Shown piece by piece: positions 8,037-17,790 of a DNA stretch of 64,000 nucleotides. The position numbers were made by a program, and so were the translations under genes. Each line of letters opens with the position of its first letter. Positions within the stretch are counted from its first letter, which is position 1. Source of the stretch: DASWJZ01 sp963761005. Its GTDB lineage: Bacteria > Pseudomonadota > Alphaproteobacteria > Rhizobiales > Afifellaceae. Location of the stretch: positions 1-64,000 of the forward strand of contig CAVXFK010000018.1 of assembly GCA_963761005.1 (NCBI GenBank), given 5' to 3'. The notes under the pieces were generated by a model. It made no database searches. It was not told where the DNA came from and was given only the letters and a program-made list of their open reading frames with translations.

Positions 8037-9569
8037 ATGTCCGCGGATTTCACCTTCGGTCCGTTCGAGCTCGACACGCAGCGCGGAAGGCTCCTCCGTG
8101 ACGGGCGCCCGATCGTCCTGAGCAGCAGAGGCTTGAGCCTTCTTCAGGCGCTTGTTGCCTCGCCGGGCGAGGTGCTCACGAAGGCCGCGCTGATGCAGGC
8201 GGCATGGGGCGATGCCGCGGTCGAGGAGAGCAACCTTTCGGTTCAGATGGCAGCGCTGCGCAAGCAGCTAGGACCGATGGCCGACGGCGGCGACTGGATC
8301 GTGACGATACCGCGCACCGGATATCGGTTCGTGGGAAATTCGGCGTCTGAGGCGGCGGTGCAGATTCCCAATTCGAACCCATCTCCGATCGGCCGCCCTT
8401 CGATCGCTGTCCTGCCATTCTTGAACCTCAGCGGAGAGAGGGAGCAGGAATACCTCGCCGACGGCATAACCGAGGACATCATCACCGCTCTGACGCGGTT
8501 TCGGTGGTTCTTCGTGGCAGCGCGCCATTCGAGTTTTGCCTACAAAGGCGCATCTCTTGACGCCAAGCAGATCGCTCAGGAACTCCGCGCGCACTACTTG
8601 CTCGAAGGCAGCGTGCGGAAGTCCGGCCAGCATGTCCGGATTTCGGCACAGCTGATTGACGCGGCGTCCGGCAATCACATCTGGGCTGAGCGCTATGACC
8701 TCCAACTGACCGAGGTGTTCGCAATTCAGGACGAGATTGCCGAGCGGGTCGCCGGAGCGATCGAGCCGGAGCTTCTCAAGACCGAAGGCGCGCAAGCCGC
8801 AGCGCGCCACACCGGCAACATGACGGCGTGGGATCTGGTGCGGCGGGGGACGTGGCACTTTCATCAGGTGACCCGAGAGAATCATCTCAAGGCGAGGGAC
8901 CTGTTCCGCCAAGCTTGCGAGCTCGACCCTGACCTTCCCGAGGCGCATCTCTGGCTCGGCCGGGTCAGCGCCGGGATCGTCCCCTATGGCTGGTCTGCCA
9001 ATCCCGCCGCTGACCTGAAAGAAGGGATGGAGGCCGCCGTCAAGGCAGTTCAGCTCGACGGGCGAAATCCGTACTCACACTACGCGGTCGCGATCGTCAG
9101 CGTCTACTCGGAGCGGTTTGAACGGGCCATCAGCGCTGCCCAGAAAGCAATCGAGATCAATCCCAGCTTTGCGTTGGGCCACATGGTCCTTGGGATGGCG
9201 CTTCTCTTCAGCGGTCATGCGCAAGAGGCAATTCTACCGCTTGAACAGGGGCTGCGTCTGAGCCCGAACGACCCGCAGAATTTCGTCTGGTTTGACGTAC
9301 TCGCCTTTGCGCGTCTTTTTTCTGGAGATGCGGAGGCGGCGCTCGAAGCGGCGCGGCGAGCGCTGCAGCTTCGTCCGGACTGGTGGACCAGCCTGGAGGT
9401 CGTCGTCTGCTGCTGTGCTGCTCTTGGGAAATGGGACGAGGCCCGACAATTCGGAGATCAGCTGGCGAAGATCACGTCGCGGCCCGGCGGCATCATGGCG
9501 CCGCTCCGCGCTCGTAATCCAGAGTGGGACCAACAGATAGACACCTTCGTAAAAAAGGCGGGCGCCTGA
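8037..9569 (+). CDS. Winged-helix regulator with TolB-like and TPR domains
   Basis: 510 residues. Residues 1-95 are an OmpR/CadC-type winged-helix DNA-binding domain (FTFGPFELDTQRGRLLRDGR; VEESNLSVQMAALRKQLG; IPRTGYRF). Residues about 120-255 are a TolB-like domain (PSIAVLPFLNLSGEREQEYL, then ADGITEDIITALTRF; HIWAERYD; FAIQDEIAERV). Residues about 255-500 are TPR repeats. No transmembrane helix separates them, so unlike CadC it is probably a soluble cytoplasmic regulator. The TolB/TPR part is closely similar to that of the cyclase at 55819-57576. No adjacent target operon is obvious. Confidence 0.85.
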   Translation: MSADFTFGPFELDTQRGRLLRDGRPIVLSSRGLSLLQALVASPGEVLTKAALMQAAWGDAAVEESNLSVQMAALRKQLGPMADGGDWIVTIPRTGYRFVGNSASEAAVQIPNSNPSPIGRPSIAVLPFLNLSGEREQEYLADGITEDIITALTRFRWFFVAARHSSFAYKGASLDAKQIAQELRAHYLLEGSVRKSGQHVRISAQLIDAASGNHIWAERYDLQLTEVFAIQDEIAERVAGAIEPELLKTEGAQAAARHTGNMTAWDLVRRGTWHFHQVTRENHLKARDLFRQACELDPDLPEAHLWLGRVSAGIVPYGWSANPAADLKEGMEAAVKAVQLDGRNPYSHYAVAIVSVYSERFERAISAAQKAIEINPSFALGHMVLGMALLFSGHAQEAILPLEQGLRLSPNDPQNFVWFDVLAFARLFSGDAEAALEAARRALQLRPDWWTSLEVVVCCCAALGKWDEARQFGDQLAKITSRPGGIMAPLRARNPEWDQQIDTFVKKAGA

Positions 9570-9713
9570 CGCGAAACCACGCCTGGTCCTGGCGCCTCTG
9601 AGAAGTCGGCGGGACGCAGCCGCTTCCGCCCACGATCTGCAGTTAAGCGGACGTTACCCCTGGGGAAGAGAAAAGGGGCGCGCCGACGATCAGTTCGATA
9701 CGGCTGTCGAGAG

Positions 9714-9896
9714 CTATAGTCCGAACAGCCGATTGGCCACGATCTGATAGGATTCGTCGACGCAGATGGACTGATCGTCGTTGAGAACAATCAGCGTCGT
9801 GTCAGTGCTGAGCGGCCGCACGAAGCGGACGGCGTCGGGATTGATGAAGACCGTCGCTCCTGACTCAACTTCAACAAATTGCTCACTTTTCGCCAT
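9714..9896 (-). CDS. Small FlbD-like hypothetical protein
   Basis: 60 residues from the ATG at 9896 (GGAG upstream; longer in-frame extensions are not protein-like). The sequence is strand-rich: FVEVESGATVFINPDAVRFV, then DTTLIVLNDDQSICVDESYQ. Short proteins with F(I/V)NP..VR.(V/L)RP followed by an IVL-DD/Q segment occur in rhizobia and resemble the FlbD fold, but no flagellar genes are nearby. Function unknown. Confidence 0.55.
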   Translation of the reverse strand: MAKSEQFVEVESGATVFINPDAVRFVRPLSTDTTLIVLNDDQSICVDESYQIVANRLFGL

Positions 9897-10192
9897 GACA
9901 ACTCCGCTCGCCCTCAGCGAAGGAAGTTGGAGCCGATGGTCGACGCCACCGGCCGCCGGATTCAAGGATAAATTCGAAATCGCAAGCGATGCACGTGCCG
10001 GCGAGCGTGCTGCGACACCTGCTTCGCATCCACATAGAGCATCTCCTCTCCACGGGTGTAAGGTCAAGTGAACCCTTTGCAGGCGCCGCCAGGTGGCCGG
10101 CCCGCCTCCTCTACAGGTTGAGGTAGCGCTGCGATAGAGTTACGCATCACAAGGGGGACCGAGGAAGTCCGAGGCTATATGGAGGACGACAG

Positions 10193-10600
10193 GTGGCAAC
10201 GGTTCAGGTCCGCTACATCGTCCACGACGTGGATGCCGCAATTGCGTTCTACACCGAGAGGCTCGATTTCAAGCTTGAAATGCACCCTGCACCGCCCTTT
10301 GCGATGCTGTCGCGGGGCGACCTTCGGCTTGTCCTGAGTGCACCGAACCCCGCAGGCGGTGGTGGCCAGCCGATGCCCGATGGCACCAAGCAAGAGCCGG
10401 GCGGGTGGAATCGCTTCGCGATTGAAGTAACTGACCTTCAAAGGATGGTCGAAGCGCTTCGCCAAGTGGGAGCTCACTTTCGGAACGCCATCGTCACTGG
10501 GGTTGGCGGCAAACAGATCATTCTCGAAGATCCGTCTGGAAATCCGATCGAACTGTTCGAGCCGCTTCGCACCGAAGCTCGGCTTGGAACTGACCGATAG
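10193..10600 (+). CDS. VOC (glyoxalase/bleomycin-resistance-like) family protein
   Basis: 135 residues with a GTG start at 10193; GGAGGAC lies 7 bases upstream, while the nearby ATG at 10179 is out of frame. The beta-alpha-beta modules of the vicinal oxygen chelate fold are clear: VRYIVHDVDAAIAFYTERLD at the N-terminus, and a second module (NRFAIEVTDLQRMVEALR) ending in the typical ILEDPSGNPIELFEP. The C-terminal Glu matches a common metal-ligand position, while the N-terminal His is at IVHDVD. The substrate cannot be told from sequence. Confidence 0.85.
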   Translation: MATVQVRYIVHDVDAAIAFYTERLDFKLEMHPAPPFAMLSRGDLRLVLSAPNPAGGGGQPMPDGTKQEPGGWNRFAIEVTDLQRMVEALRQVGAHFRNAIVTGVGGKQIILEDPSGNPIELFEPLRTEARLGTDR

Positions 10601-10605
10601 GGACA

Positions 10606-10890
10606 TCACTCCGTCACCTTCGGAACGAGCGTCAGCAAGTTACGCTTCTCGGAAGTCACTGGGGCCAGCGAATCCCCAGCGGATAGACGCACGATCGGGC
10701 GCGCCCGTGATTTAGGCGAATAGGAGGGCAAGAACAACGCCGAGGCAATCACGTCCACGGCATTCGGCTCGGAGAGCATCCCAACCGAGACGACAATGGG
10801 GTTCCGGGACCACTGCCGCTCCCCGATCAAATCCCAAAGCGGCCATTGGCAGCCACGATCAAACTTCGGTTTAGCGCCATGAGCGTTCAT
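10606..10890 (-). CDS. Unrecognised open frame
   Basis: 94 codons, convergent with the VOC gene. Composition is fairly coding-like (FDRGCQWPLWDLIGERQW) but no Shine-Dalgarno and no family match are apparent. It could equally be non-coding. Confidence 0.25.
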   Translation of the reverse strand: MNAHGAKPKFDRGCQWPLWDLIGERQWSRNPIVVSVGMLSEPNAVDVIASALFLPSYSPKSRARPIVRLSAGDSLAPVTSEKRNLLTLVPKVTE

Positions 10891-10947
10891 TCGAGGTGCT
10901 CACGTGATCAAGGACCTTTCTCACCGTTGTTTGATCCGTCAGAATAG

Positions 10948-11856
10948 TTGGCTGTGGACATCCGCCGCCTCGACTATTTCCTGAAGATCGCAGAGCTCCG
11001 CAGCATGACCGCTGCTGCAGCGGCGCTGCATGTCACGCAACCCACCCTCTCCAAGAGCGTTCGGCTTCTGGAGGAAGAGCTCGGCGTCTCGCTGCTTAAG
11101 CGGTTGCCGCGCGGAATCGAGCTCACGATCTACGGCGAAAGCCTCGTCAGGCATGCGCAGGCGGTGCGCGTGCAGCTTGAGAACGCGATCGGCGAACTCG
11201 ACGGATTGCGCACGGGGGCCGACGGACAAGTCATGATCGGCGCCGGGCCATCGTGGCTGAGACGCCATCTGCCGCTCGCGCTCGCGCGAGCGCTCAACGA
11301 GCGACCGCGCCTCAGGGTTCAGGTGATCGGCGGCTTTGACGAGGCGCTATTGCGCAGCCTTCGCCACGGCGATCTTGATTTCGTCGTCGCGGAGCTGCCG
11401 GCCGACGGAGCGCTCGATCTGGAGATTGAGCCGCTTACCTCTGACAGGCTCGGCGTTTGCTGCCGTGTGGGCCATCCGCTTCTTAGGCGGCAAAAGCTCA
11501 CGCTCGAAGCTCTGCTGACGTTTCCCTGGGTCCTGCCCGTGAACAATGCCGGGGCGCGGCGCAAGCTTGAGGCGCTGTTCGTCGGGCGCGGAGTCGAGCC
11601 CCCGACACCCACGATCGAATCGGAATCGATGGCATTCCTTTTCGCGGTCGTAAGAGCGTCCGATGCGCTGACCTACACGACGTCCACCACCATCCTGCCG
11701 CCGGAGGGCGTGGGCCTGAAGATGCTCGACATCCCGGCGCTGCGCACGCGGCGAAGCGCCGGGATCATTTCGCGCCGCGGCGCCTGGCTCTCGCCGGCGG
11801 CGCAGGCCGTCATCGGCGAATTGAAAGCGATCTGCGCCGCAGACCCGCGAAACTGA
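10948..11856 (+). CDS. LysR-family transcriptional regulator
   Basis: 302 residues. The N-terminal winged helix-turn-helix is canonical (RRLDYFLKIAELRSMTAAAA; HVTQPTLSKSVRLLEEELG), followed by a substrate-binding effector domain from about residue 90 (GQVMIGAGPSWLRRHLPLAL). The start is TTG at 10948; a GTG at 10954 is the alternative. It lies about 100 bases upstream of, and in the same direction as, the sugar-type ABC/sulfatase operon and is its probable regulator. The inducer is unknown. Confidence 0.9.
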   Translation: MAVDIRRLDYFLKIAELRSMTAAAAALHVTQPTLSKSVRLLEEELGVSLLKRLPRGIELTIYGESLVRHAQAVRVQLENAIGELDGLRTGADGQVMIGAGPSWLRRHLPLALARALNERPRLRVQVIGGFDEALLRSLRHGDLDFVVAELPADGALDLEIEPLTSDRLGVCCRVGHPLLRRQKLTLEALLTFPWVLPVNNAGARRKLEALFVGRGVEPPTPTIESESMAFLFAVVRASDALTYTTSTTILPPEGVGLKMLDIPALRTRRSAGIISRRGAWLSPAAQAVIGELKAICAADPRN

Positions 11857-11957
11857 GCCATTCACATTGGCTATGGGACCTTGCGGACAATTCAGTTGTT
11901 GGCATATCGGCTGCGTGCCAGTCTTCCGCGAAAGAATGCTTTCGGGAGGATGCAAGA

Positions 11958-13316
11958 ATGACCCACAAAATCTGGAGCGGTTGGCGTCCGTCGCGTCGCG
12001 AGGCGCTGCTTGGAGTCGGAGCGACCGCGCTCGTCGGGTCGCTCCGGTCGGCGCGAGCCGAGAGCGCCGCACCGATCACCATCGTGATCAACCAGTCGCC
12101 TTGGTTCGACAGCTTCAGCAAGACCGTTCAGCTCTACGAGCAGGAGAGCGGCAACAAGGTCAACCTCGACGTCAATCCCTTCGCCGGATCACTTGAGAAG
12201 CAGCGCAACTCGGTGCGCGCGTCGAACGGCGACTATGATATCCTGATTATGAACTCCGGCTGGTTCGCGGAGATGTATTTCGGCGGCTTCGTCACCGCCA
12301 TCAGCGACATCGATCCGAGCTTCAAGCTCGATCCCGATCTCTTCACGCTCGGCGACACGATCTATTTCGATCCTGACAAGAAGACGATGACACCCTCCGG
12401 CAAGCTGATGTCGGTGCCGATCCAGCCCAACATCCCGATGCTTTTCTACCGCGGCGATCTCTACAAGGAGAAAGGGCTGAAGGTCGTCGAGACTTTCGCC
12501 GACCTGCTCGCCAACGCCAAGGCGTTGCACAATCCGCCGGCGATCTATGGCATGGTGCAGCGCGGTGCGCGCGGGCCTAACACCGTCTCCTACGATTTCT
12601 ACCCCTATCTCTTCGGCATGGGCGGCGCCGTCTTCAAGGATCAGGCGGCCGGCGACTATTCGATCGTACTCAACAACGATAAGGGCAAGGCCGCGCTCGA
12701 TTACTACCTCGATCTCGCCAAGGAGGCCGGCCACCCGAAGACCGCCTCGCTCGATCAGGCGGAAATCATCCAGGCGCTCGTCACCGGGCACGCGGCGCAC
12801 GCGAGCATCGTCATCGCCGCGTGGTCGCAGATGGACGATCCGAACAAGTCGGTGGTGGTCGACAAGATGGAGTTCGCCCCGACACCGCATGCGCCCGGCT
12901 TAGAGCCCGGCCCGGCACTTGGTCACTGGCTTGGCGGCATCTCGCACAACGTCCCCGACGATCGCAAACGCGCCGCGGTCGAGTTCTTCCGCTGGTTCCA
13001 GACCAAGGACGCGCAGATCGCCAATGCGAAGGCTGGCGGCATTCCGCTCAATGCCTCGGTCTACAACGAGCCGATGGCGGAGGAGCGCCAGTTCCGCTGG
13101 ATGAAGCCGCTCGCTGCCGCGCTTCCGCACGCGATCAACCCCTACGCTTTCCCCGAGGCGAGCGAGGTCATCGCCGTGCTTGAGCTCGGTCTGAACCGCG
13201 CCATCGCCGGTGAGATAACCTCAACCGACGCCCTGAACAGCATGTCCGACGATATCTTCAAGGTGATGGAGAAGTATAAGTACAAGACCGGCGAGCTACC
13301 GCCGCTCAAGGCGTAG
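11958..13316 (+). CDS. Extracellular solute-binding protein of sugar ABC importer
   Basis: 452 residues, family 1 binding protein. The N-terminus carries a twin-arginine-type signal (PSRREALLGVGATALVGSLR, cut near ARAES), so it may be exported folded. The mature protein starts ITIVINQSPWFDSFSKTVQ and keeps family features (DILIMNSGWFAEMYFGGFV, VPIQPNIPMLFYRGDLYKEK, NAKAGGIPLNASV). It is first in an operon with two permeases, a sulfatase and a DUF4432 protein, so the ligand may be a sulfated or modified sugar; that is inference from neighbours. Confidence 0.9.
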   Translation: MTHKIWSGWRPSRREALLGVGATALVGSLRSARAESAAPITIVINQSPWFDSFSKTVQLYEQESGNKVNLDVNPFAGSLEKQRNSVRASNGDYDILIMNSGWFAEMYFGGFVTAISDIDPSFKLDPDLFTLGDTIYFDPDKKTMTPSGKLMSVPIQPNIPMLFYRGDLYKEKGLKVVETFADLLANAKALHNPPAIYGMVQRGARGPNTVSYDFYPYLFGMGGAVFKDQAAGDYSIVLNNDKGKAALDYYLDLAKEAGHPKTASLDQAEIIQALVTGHAAHASIVIAAWSQMDDPNKSVVVDKMEFAPTPHAPGLEPGPALGHWLGGISHNVPDDRKRAAVEFFRWFQTKDAQIANAKAGGIPLNASVYNEPMAEERQFRWMKPLAAALPHAINPYAFPEASEVIAVLELGLNRAIAGEITSTDALNSMSDDIFKVMEKYKYKTGELPPLKA

Positions 13317-13328
13317 CGCGGAGGTGCG

Positions 13329-14270
13329 ATGAGCGTCTCCTCGCTGCCCGCCAGCGCGGCCGGCGGGAGGCCGTCGGCGCAGATAAGGACGGTGACGGAC
13401 GACGAGCGACTGTGGCGCTGGGCCGCCTTCGGCCCAGCGCTGGCGTTGATGATCGGTATGAGCGTGCTGCCGCTCGCCAACCTGTTCTTGACGAGCTTCT
13501 ACGACATCGCCTGGTCGGGCGGCGCGGCGCAATGGACGCCGGCCGGCCTCTCGCACTACCGCGCGCTCCCGGATGACACGCTGGTCCGCGCCGGACTCGT
13601 CAACACGACGGTCTTCGCAATTGGCGCGGTCGTCGGACAGATGGTGCTCGGGTTCTTCCTGGCGCTACTGGTCAGCAGGGTGACGCGCGGCCGGGTCTTC
13701 TTCCGCGCCGCCTTCATCCTGCCGATCCTGATTCCCGGCATCGTCATCGGCGCGATCTGGAAGCTCATGCTCAACTTCGATTTCGGGCTCGTCAACAAGA
13801 CCCTCGGGCTGGTCGGCATCGGCCCGTTCGATTGGCTCGGCGATGCATCGACCGCGCTCCTCTCGATCATCGTTGTCGACATCTGGCACTGGACGCCGTT
13901 CTGCTTCCTCCTTTTCCTCGCCGGGCTTGAATCGCTGCCGCAGGACATTTTCGAAGCGACCAAGATCGACGGCGCCACGACCTTGCAGGAACTGCGCTAC
14001 GTCACGGTGCCGATGATGATCCCGACCATCCTCGTCACCTTCGCCTTCCGCCTGGTGCTCGCCTTCAAGGTGTTCGACGAGGTCTACCTCCTGACCAGCG
14101 GCGGCCCCGGTACCTCGACCGAGGTGATCAGCTTCACACTCTTCCAGCGCTTCTTCACCGAGGATCGGGTCGGTTACGGCGCCGCCATGTCGGTCGCGCT
14201 GATCTTCCTCATATCGCTCCTCCTGGTCGTCGCGCTGTCGGCAGGAAGGACGGCGAGGACCGCGTCATGA
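13329..14270 (+). CDS. Sugar ABC transporter permease (MalF type)
   Basis: 313 residues with about six membrane spans. The EAA loop that contacts the ATPase is intact (EATKIDGATTLQELRYVTVP). GGAGGTG precedes the ATG, 12 bases after the binding-protein stop. It pairs with the next gene to form the membrane channel. Confidence 0.9.
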   Translation: MSVSSLPASAAGGRPSAQIRTVTDDERLWRWAAFGPALALMIGMSVLPLANLFLTSFYDIAWSGGAAQWTPAGLSHYRALPDDTLVRAGLVNTTVFAIGAVVGQMVLGFFLALLVSRVTRGRVFFRAAFILPILIPGIVIGAIWKLMLNFDFGLVNKTLGLVGIGPFDWLGDASTALLSIIVVDIWHWTPFCFLLFLAGLESLPQDIFEATKIDGATTLQELRYVTVPMMIPTILVTFAFRLVLAFKVFDEVYLLTSGGPGTSTEVISFTLFQRFFTEDRVGYGAAMSVALIFLISLLLVVALSAGRTARTAS

Positions 14271-14312
14271 ATAACCGTCCAGAAACTGCGCAGTTCGCTC
14301 GTCGTCTACTTC

Positions 14313-15101
14313 GTGCTGATCGTTGCGACAGCCTTCGTCATCCTTCCGGTCATCTGGGTGGTGGCGGCCGGCTTCCGCACGCAGATATCGCTCCTCATGG
14401 GCGACGTCGTGTTCCACCCGGTGCTTATGAACTTTCGTGAGGTGCTGTTCTCGAAGACTTCGGACTTTCTGCTGAACTACCGCAATTCGCTGATTGTCGG
14501 CGTGCTCTCTACCGCGCTCTGCCTTGCCGCGGCGACGCTCGCCGCCTGGTCGCTCGACCGCATGAGCTGGCCACGTTGGGTCGTGCATACCTTCCTCGGC
14601 TGGGCGCTCGTCTTCCACATGATCCCGCCGATCGCGCTAGCGAGCGCCTGGTTCACGATGGAGCGCGCACTCGCCCTCGACAACACATTTACCGGCCTGA
14701 TCCTCGCTCACGCCACGCTCAACCTTCCGATGGCGGTGTGGCTGATGGGCGTCTTCATCCGCGACGTTCCGAACGAGCTCGTCGAGGCGGCGAAGATCGA
14801 CGGCGCGTCATCGCCGCGGATCTTCACGAGCGTCGTGTTGCCGATCGTCGCACCCGGCCTCGCAGCGACGACCGTGCTCTGCTTCGTCTTCAGCTGGAAC
14901 GAGTTCGCCGTGGCGCTGAACCTGACGATGAAACAGACCGCGACCGTACCGGTTGCTATCGCCAAGTTCGCCCAGGATTTCGAAATCCAGTACACGCAGA
15001 TGGCGGCGAGCGCCGCGCTCTCCATCCTGCCCGCGCTCGTGCTTCTTCTGATCGGGCAGCGCTACATCGTGAAAGGTTTGACGCAGGGCGCGGTGAAGTA
15101 G
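14313..15101 (+). CDS. Sugar ABC transporter permease (MalG type), start problematic
   Basis: 262 residues from a GTG at 14313, with the EAA loop EAAKIDGASSPRIFTSVVLP and six spans. The frame is open upstream to 14271 (ITVQKLRSSLVVYF...), giving a fuller first membrane helix, but has no ATG there. The ATG that overlaps the previous stop (ATGA at 14267) is one base out of frame. Either a base was lost or gained near 14271 or translation really starts at the GTG. The partner permease is immediately upstream; no ATP-binding gene follows. Confidence 0.85.
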   Translation: MLIVATAFVILPVIWVVAAGFRTQISLLMGDVVFHPVLMNFREVLFSKTSDFLLNYRNSLIVGVLSTALCLAAATLAAWSLDRMSWPRWVVHTFLGWALVFHMIPPIALASAWFTMERALALDNTFTGLILAHATLNLPMAVWLMGVFIRDVPNELVEAAKIDGASSPRIFTSVVLPIVAPGLAATTVLCFVFSWNEFAVALNLTMKQTATVPVAIAKFAQDFEIQYTQMAASAALSILPALVLLLIGQRYIVKGLTQGAVK

Positions 15102-15146
15102 CGCCCCTTCCAGCTATGTCTACGCTTATCGCCTAACGGAGCTCGC

Positions 15147-16670
15147 ATGAAAGCCGTCTTCGTCCTCTTCGACTCGCTCAACCGGCACATGCTCGGCCCC
15201 TATGGCGGCACGCGCATCGCGACCCCGAACTTCGATCGCCTCGCTCGCCGCACCATGACCTTCGACAACCATTACGTCGGAAGCCTGCCGTGCATGCCGG
15301 CGCGGCGCGACATGCAGACCGGGCGGCTGAGCTTCCTGCATCGCAGCTGGGGGCCGATGGAGCCTTTCGACAACTCGTTTCCCGAGCTGCTCGGAAGCGC
15401 CTCCGTCTACACCCATCTCATCACCGACCATTTCCATTATTGGGAGGACGGCGGCGCGACCTATCATAACCGCTACGAATCCTACGAGTTCATCCGCGGA
15501 CAGGAGGGGGATCCGTGGAAGGCAATGGTGCAGCCGCACTGGGAGCGTCTGCGCGAGATGTATCACGAGCGCCAGTACAGCGAGGCCTTTGGCGACTACA
15601 AGCGCCACAACATCGTCAACCGCGAGTTCATCAGAGAGGAGAAGGACTTTCCTTCCGTCCAATGCTTCGCCGCCGGCTTCGAATTTCTCGACGCGAACAG
15701 GCGCGCGGACAACTGGTTGCTGCAGATCGAGACGTTCGATCCGCACGAGCCGTTCCAGGCGCCGCCGCGTTTCAGGGAGAACTTCAAGACCGGCTGGAAC
15801 GGCCCGATCCGCGATTGGCCGCGCTACGGCCGCGTCGACGAGCTGCCGGAGGAATGCGAGGAGCTTCGCGCCAACTATTACGCGGTCGTGGCGCTCTGCG
15901 ACTTCCTGATGGGCGAGCTCCTCGACTACTTCGACCGCCACGACATGTGGAAGGACACGGCGCTGATCGTGACGACCGACCACGGCTTCCTGCTCGGCGA
16001 GCACGATTTCTGGGCCAAGAACCGGATGAACCTCTACCAGGAGATCGTCCATATCCCGCTCTTCATTCACGATCCGCGGCAGGCGAATAGCGCCGGCGCG
16101 CGGCGCGTAGCGCTGACGCAGACGATCGACCTTGCGCCGACGTTCCTGGAACTCTTTGGCGTCGCGCCGGCACCCGAGATGGAAGGGAAGGAGCTGCTTT
16201 CACTCCTTGATGCAGATCGGCAGCTGCGCGAGGCGGCGCTGTTCGGCTATTTTGGCGGCGCCGTGAACGTGACGGACGGGCGCCACACCTATCATCGCTT
16301 CCCGCCTGACCTGCGGTCACAGGAGCTTTACCAGTACACGCTGATGCCGACGCATATCTGGGACTTCTTCTCCACCGAGGAGCTATCTCGAGCGCGGATC
16401 GAGCCGCCGTTTCCGTTCACGAAGGACACTCCGCTCCTGAAGGTGCCCGTGACCGCGCGTTCGCCGATGTACGACAACTATGGACCGGGGGCGCTGCTCG
16501 AAGACGAGACGCGTCTTTACGACCTCGAACACGACCCCGGCCAGGATTCCCCGATCCGCGACGCGGCGATCGAAGCGCGTATGATGCAATTGATGCGCGA
16601 GCTGATGCTGGCAAACTGCGCGCCGCCGGAGGCGTTCACGCGCCTTCAGCTCGCGGCAGCTGCCGCTTGA
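15147..16670 (+). CDS. Sulfatase family hydrolase
   Basis: 507 residues, cytoplasmic (no signal peptide). The alkaline-phosphatase-like fold is evident: metal-binding Asp in VLFDSLNRHMLGPYGG, the sulfatase signature C-x-P-x-R at Cys49 (SLPCMPARRDMQTGR), and a second metal site TTDHGFLLGEHDFWAKNRM. The signature Cys would need conversion to formylglycine for activity. Its place between ABC permeases and a DUF4432 protein suggests desulfation of an imported sugar derivative; the substrate is not determinable. Confidence 0.9.
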   Translation: MKAVFVLFDSLNRHMLGPYGGTRIATPNFDRLARRTMTFDNHYVGSLPCMPARRDMQTGRLSFLHRSWGPMEPFDNSFPELLGSASVYTHLITDHFHYWEDGGATYHNRYESYEFIRGQEGDPWKAMVQPHWERLREMYHERQYSEAFGDYKRHNIVNREFIREEKDFPSVQCFAAGFEFLDANRRADNWLLQIETFDPHEPFQAPPRFRENFKTGWNGPIRDWPRYGRVDELPEECEELRANYYAVVALCDFLMGELLDYFDRHDMWKDTALIVTTDHGFLLGEHDFWAKNRMNLYQEIVHIPLFIHDPRQANSAGARRVALTQTIDLAPTFLELFGVAPAPEMEGKELLSLLDADRQLREAALFGYFGGAVNVTDGRHTYHRFPPDLRSQELYQYTLMPTHIWDFFSTEELSRARIEPPFPFTKDTPLLKVPVTARSPMYDNYGPGALLEDETRLYDLEHDPGQDSPIRDAAIEARMMQLMRELMLANCAPPEAFTRLQLAAAAA

Positions 16671-16678
16671 GCCCGACG

Positions 16679-17660
16679 ATGCCAGGCCAAGAGTTCGGGA
16701 ATGACGCGAGCGGAGAAAGCCTGCGCCGCAGCGTCGGCGACCTTAGGCAGCTCGCTTCGGTTCGGCGGATCGTGCTCGACGACGGACCGGAGCGCGGCGT
16801 CCGCGCGTTGGCGTTCACGACCGGCGGCGGCCTCGATTTCTGGGTCCTGTCTGACCGCTCCTTCGACATCGGTCCATTGTGGTTCAAAGGGATGCCGATC
16901 GCATGGCAGGGGCCGAACGGATTCCGCAATGCGGCGCTTCACGACCCGGCCGACGAGGACGGCTACGGCTTCAACCGGAGCCTTCTCGGGCCTGCTGGTC
17001 ACGTGCGGCCTCGACCACGTGCGCCAGCCGCGCAACGGCAAGCCCCTCCACGGCCGCCTCCCCTTCACGCCCGGGCGGCTACGTGCATACGGCGAGGACT
17101 GGCAACGTGACGAGCCAATCCTCTTCTGCGAGGGGGAAGTCACGCAGGCGCGACTCGGAGGCGAGGCGCTGCGCCTTCACCGCCGCATCGAGGCGAAGAT
17201 CGGCGGCACGTCATTCACGATAGAGGATCGGGTCGAGAATCTGTCGGCCGCTCCGCAGACGCACGAGATACTCTACCATTTCAATCTCGGTTTTCCGGCG
17301 ATCCGCGAAAACACCGAAGTCCTCCTGGGTGAGAAGACCGTCGTCGAAGCCATCCCCGCGTCCGGCCGGTCGAACGACCCGAAAGTGACCTGCGTTCGCA
17401 TCGCAGACGCTGGCGCCGCGCGCTGCCTCGTGAGAACGCGTCGGGACGACGGAAGCAGTCTGGAGGTGACCTTCGGCTTTTCGGCTTCGACGCTCCCGTT
17501 CCTTCAGATCTGGGAGAATTTTCGAGCCAACGAGTATGTGCTAGGCATTGAGCCATGCAACACTGATCGAGGGTTGGATGGGGCTGACGTCCAAACGACG
17601 CCTCTCGCCGCGGCCGCAACTCGCGATCACAGGGTCATTGTCTCAATTGCACAAGCGTGA
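16679..17660 (+). pseudogene. DUF4432 (aldose 1-epimerase-like) protein, one frameshift
   Basis: Two frames join into one DUF4432 protein. The first (from ATG 16679, or TTG 16667 overlapping the sulfatase stop) gives RRIVLDDGPERGVRALAFTT and SDRSFDIGPLWFKGMPIAW, up to GYGFNRS. The second continues FSGLLVTCGLDHVRQP to the end at 17660 (EYVLGIEPCNTDRG). One extra C at about 16982 separates them. DUF4432 proteins have the galactose-mutarotase fold and occur in sugar-catabolic operons. The rest is well conserved, so the indel may be an assembly error. Confidence 0.8.
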
Positions 17661-17790
17661 ACTCAACGTGCCTTCGGCTCGCGCGCTATTTGCCAACATC
17701 AGCATGCGCGAAGTTCGTTAGGATTTCGCAGTCATACGTGACGCATTCCGTTCCACGCCGGCAACTCCGGAAGCATGGACCCTATGACCC

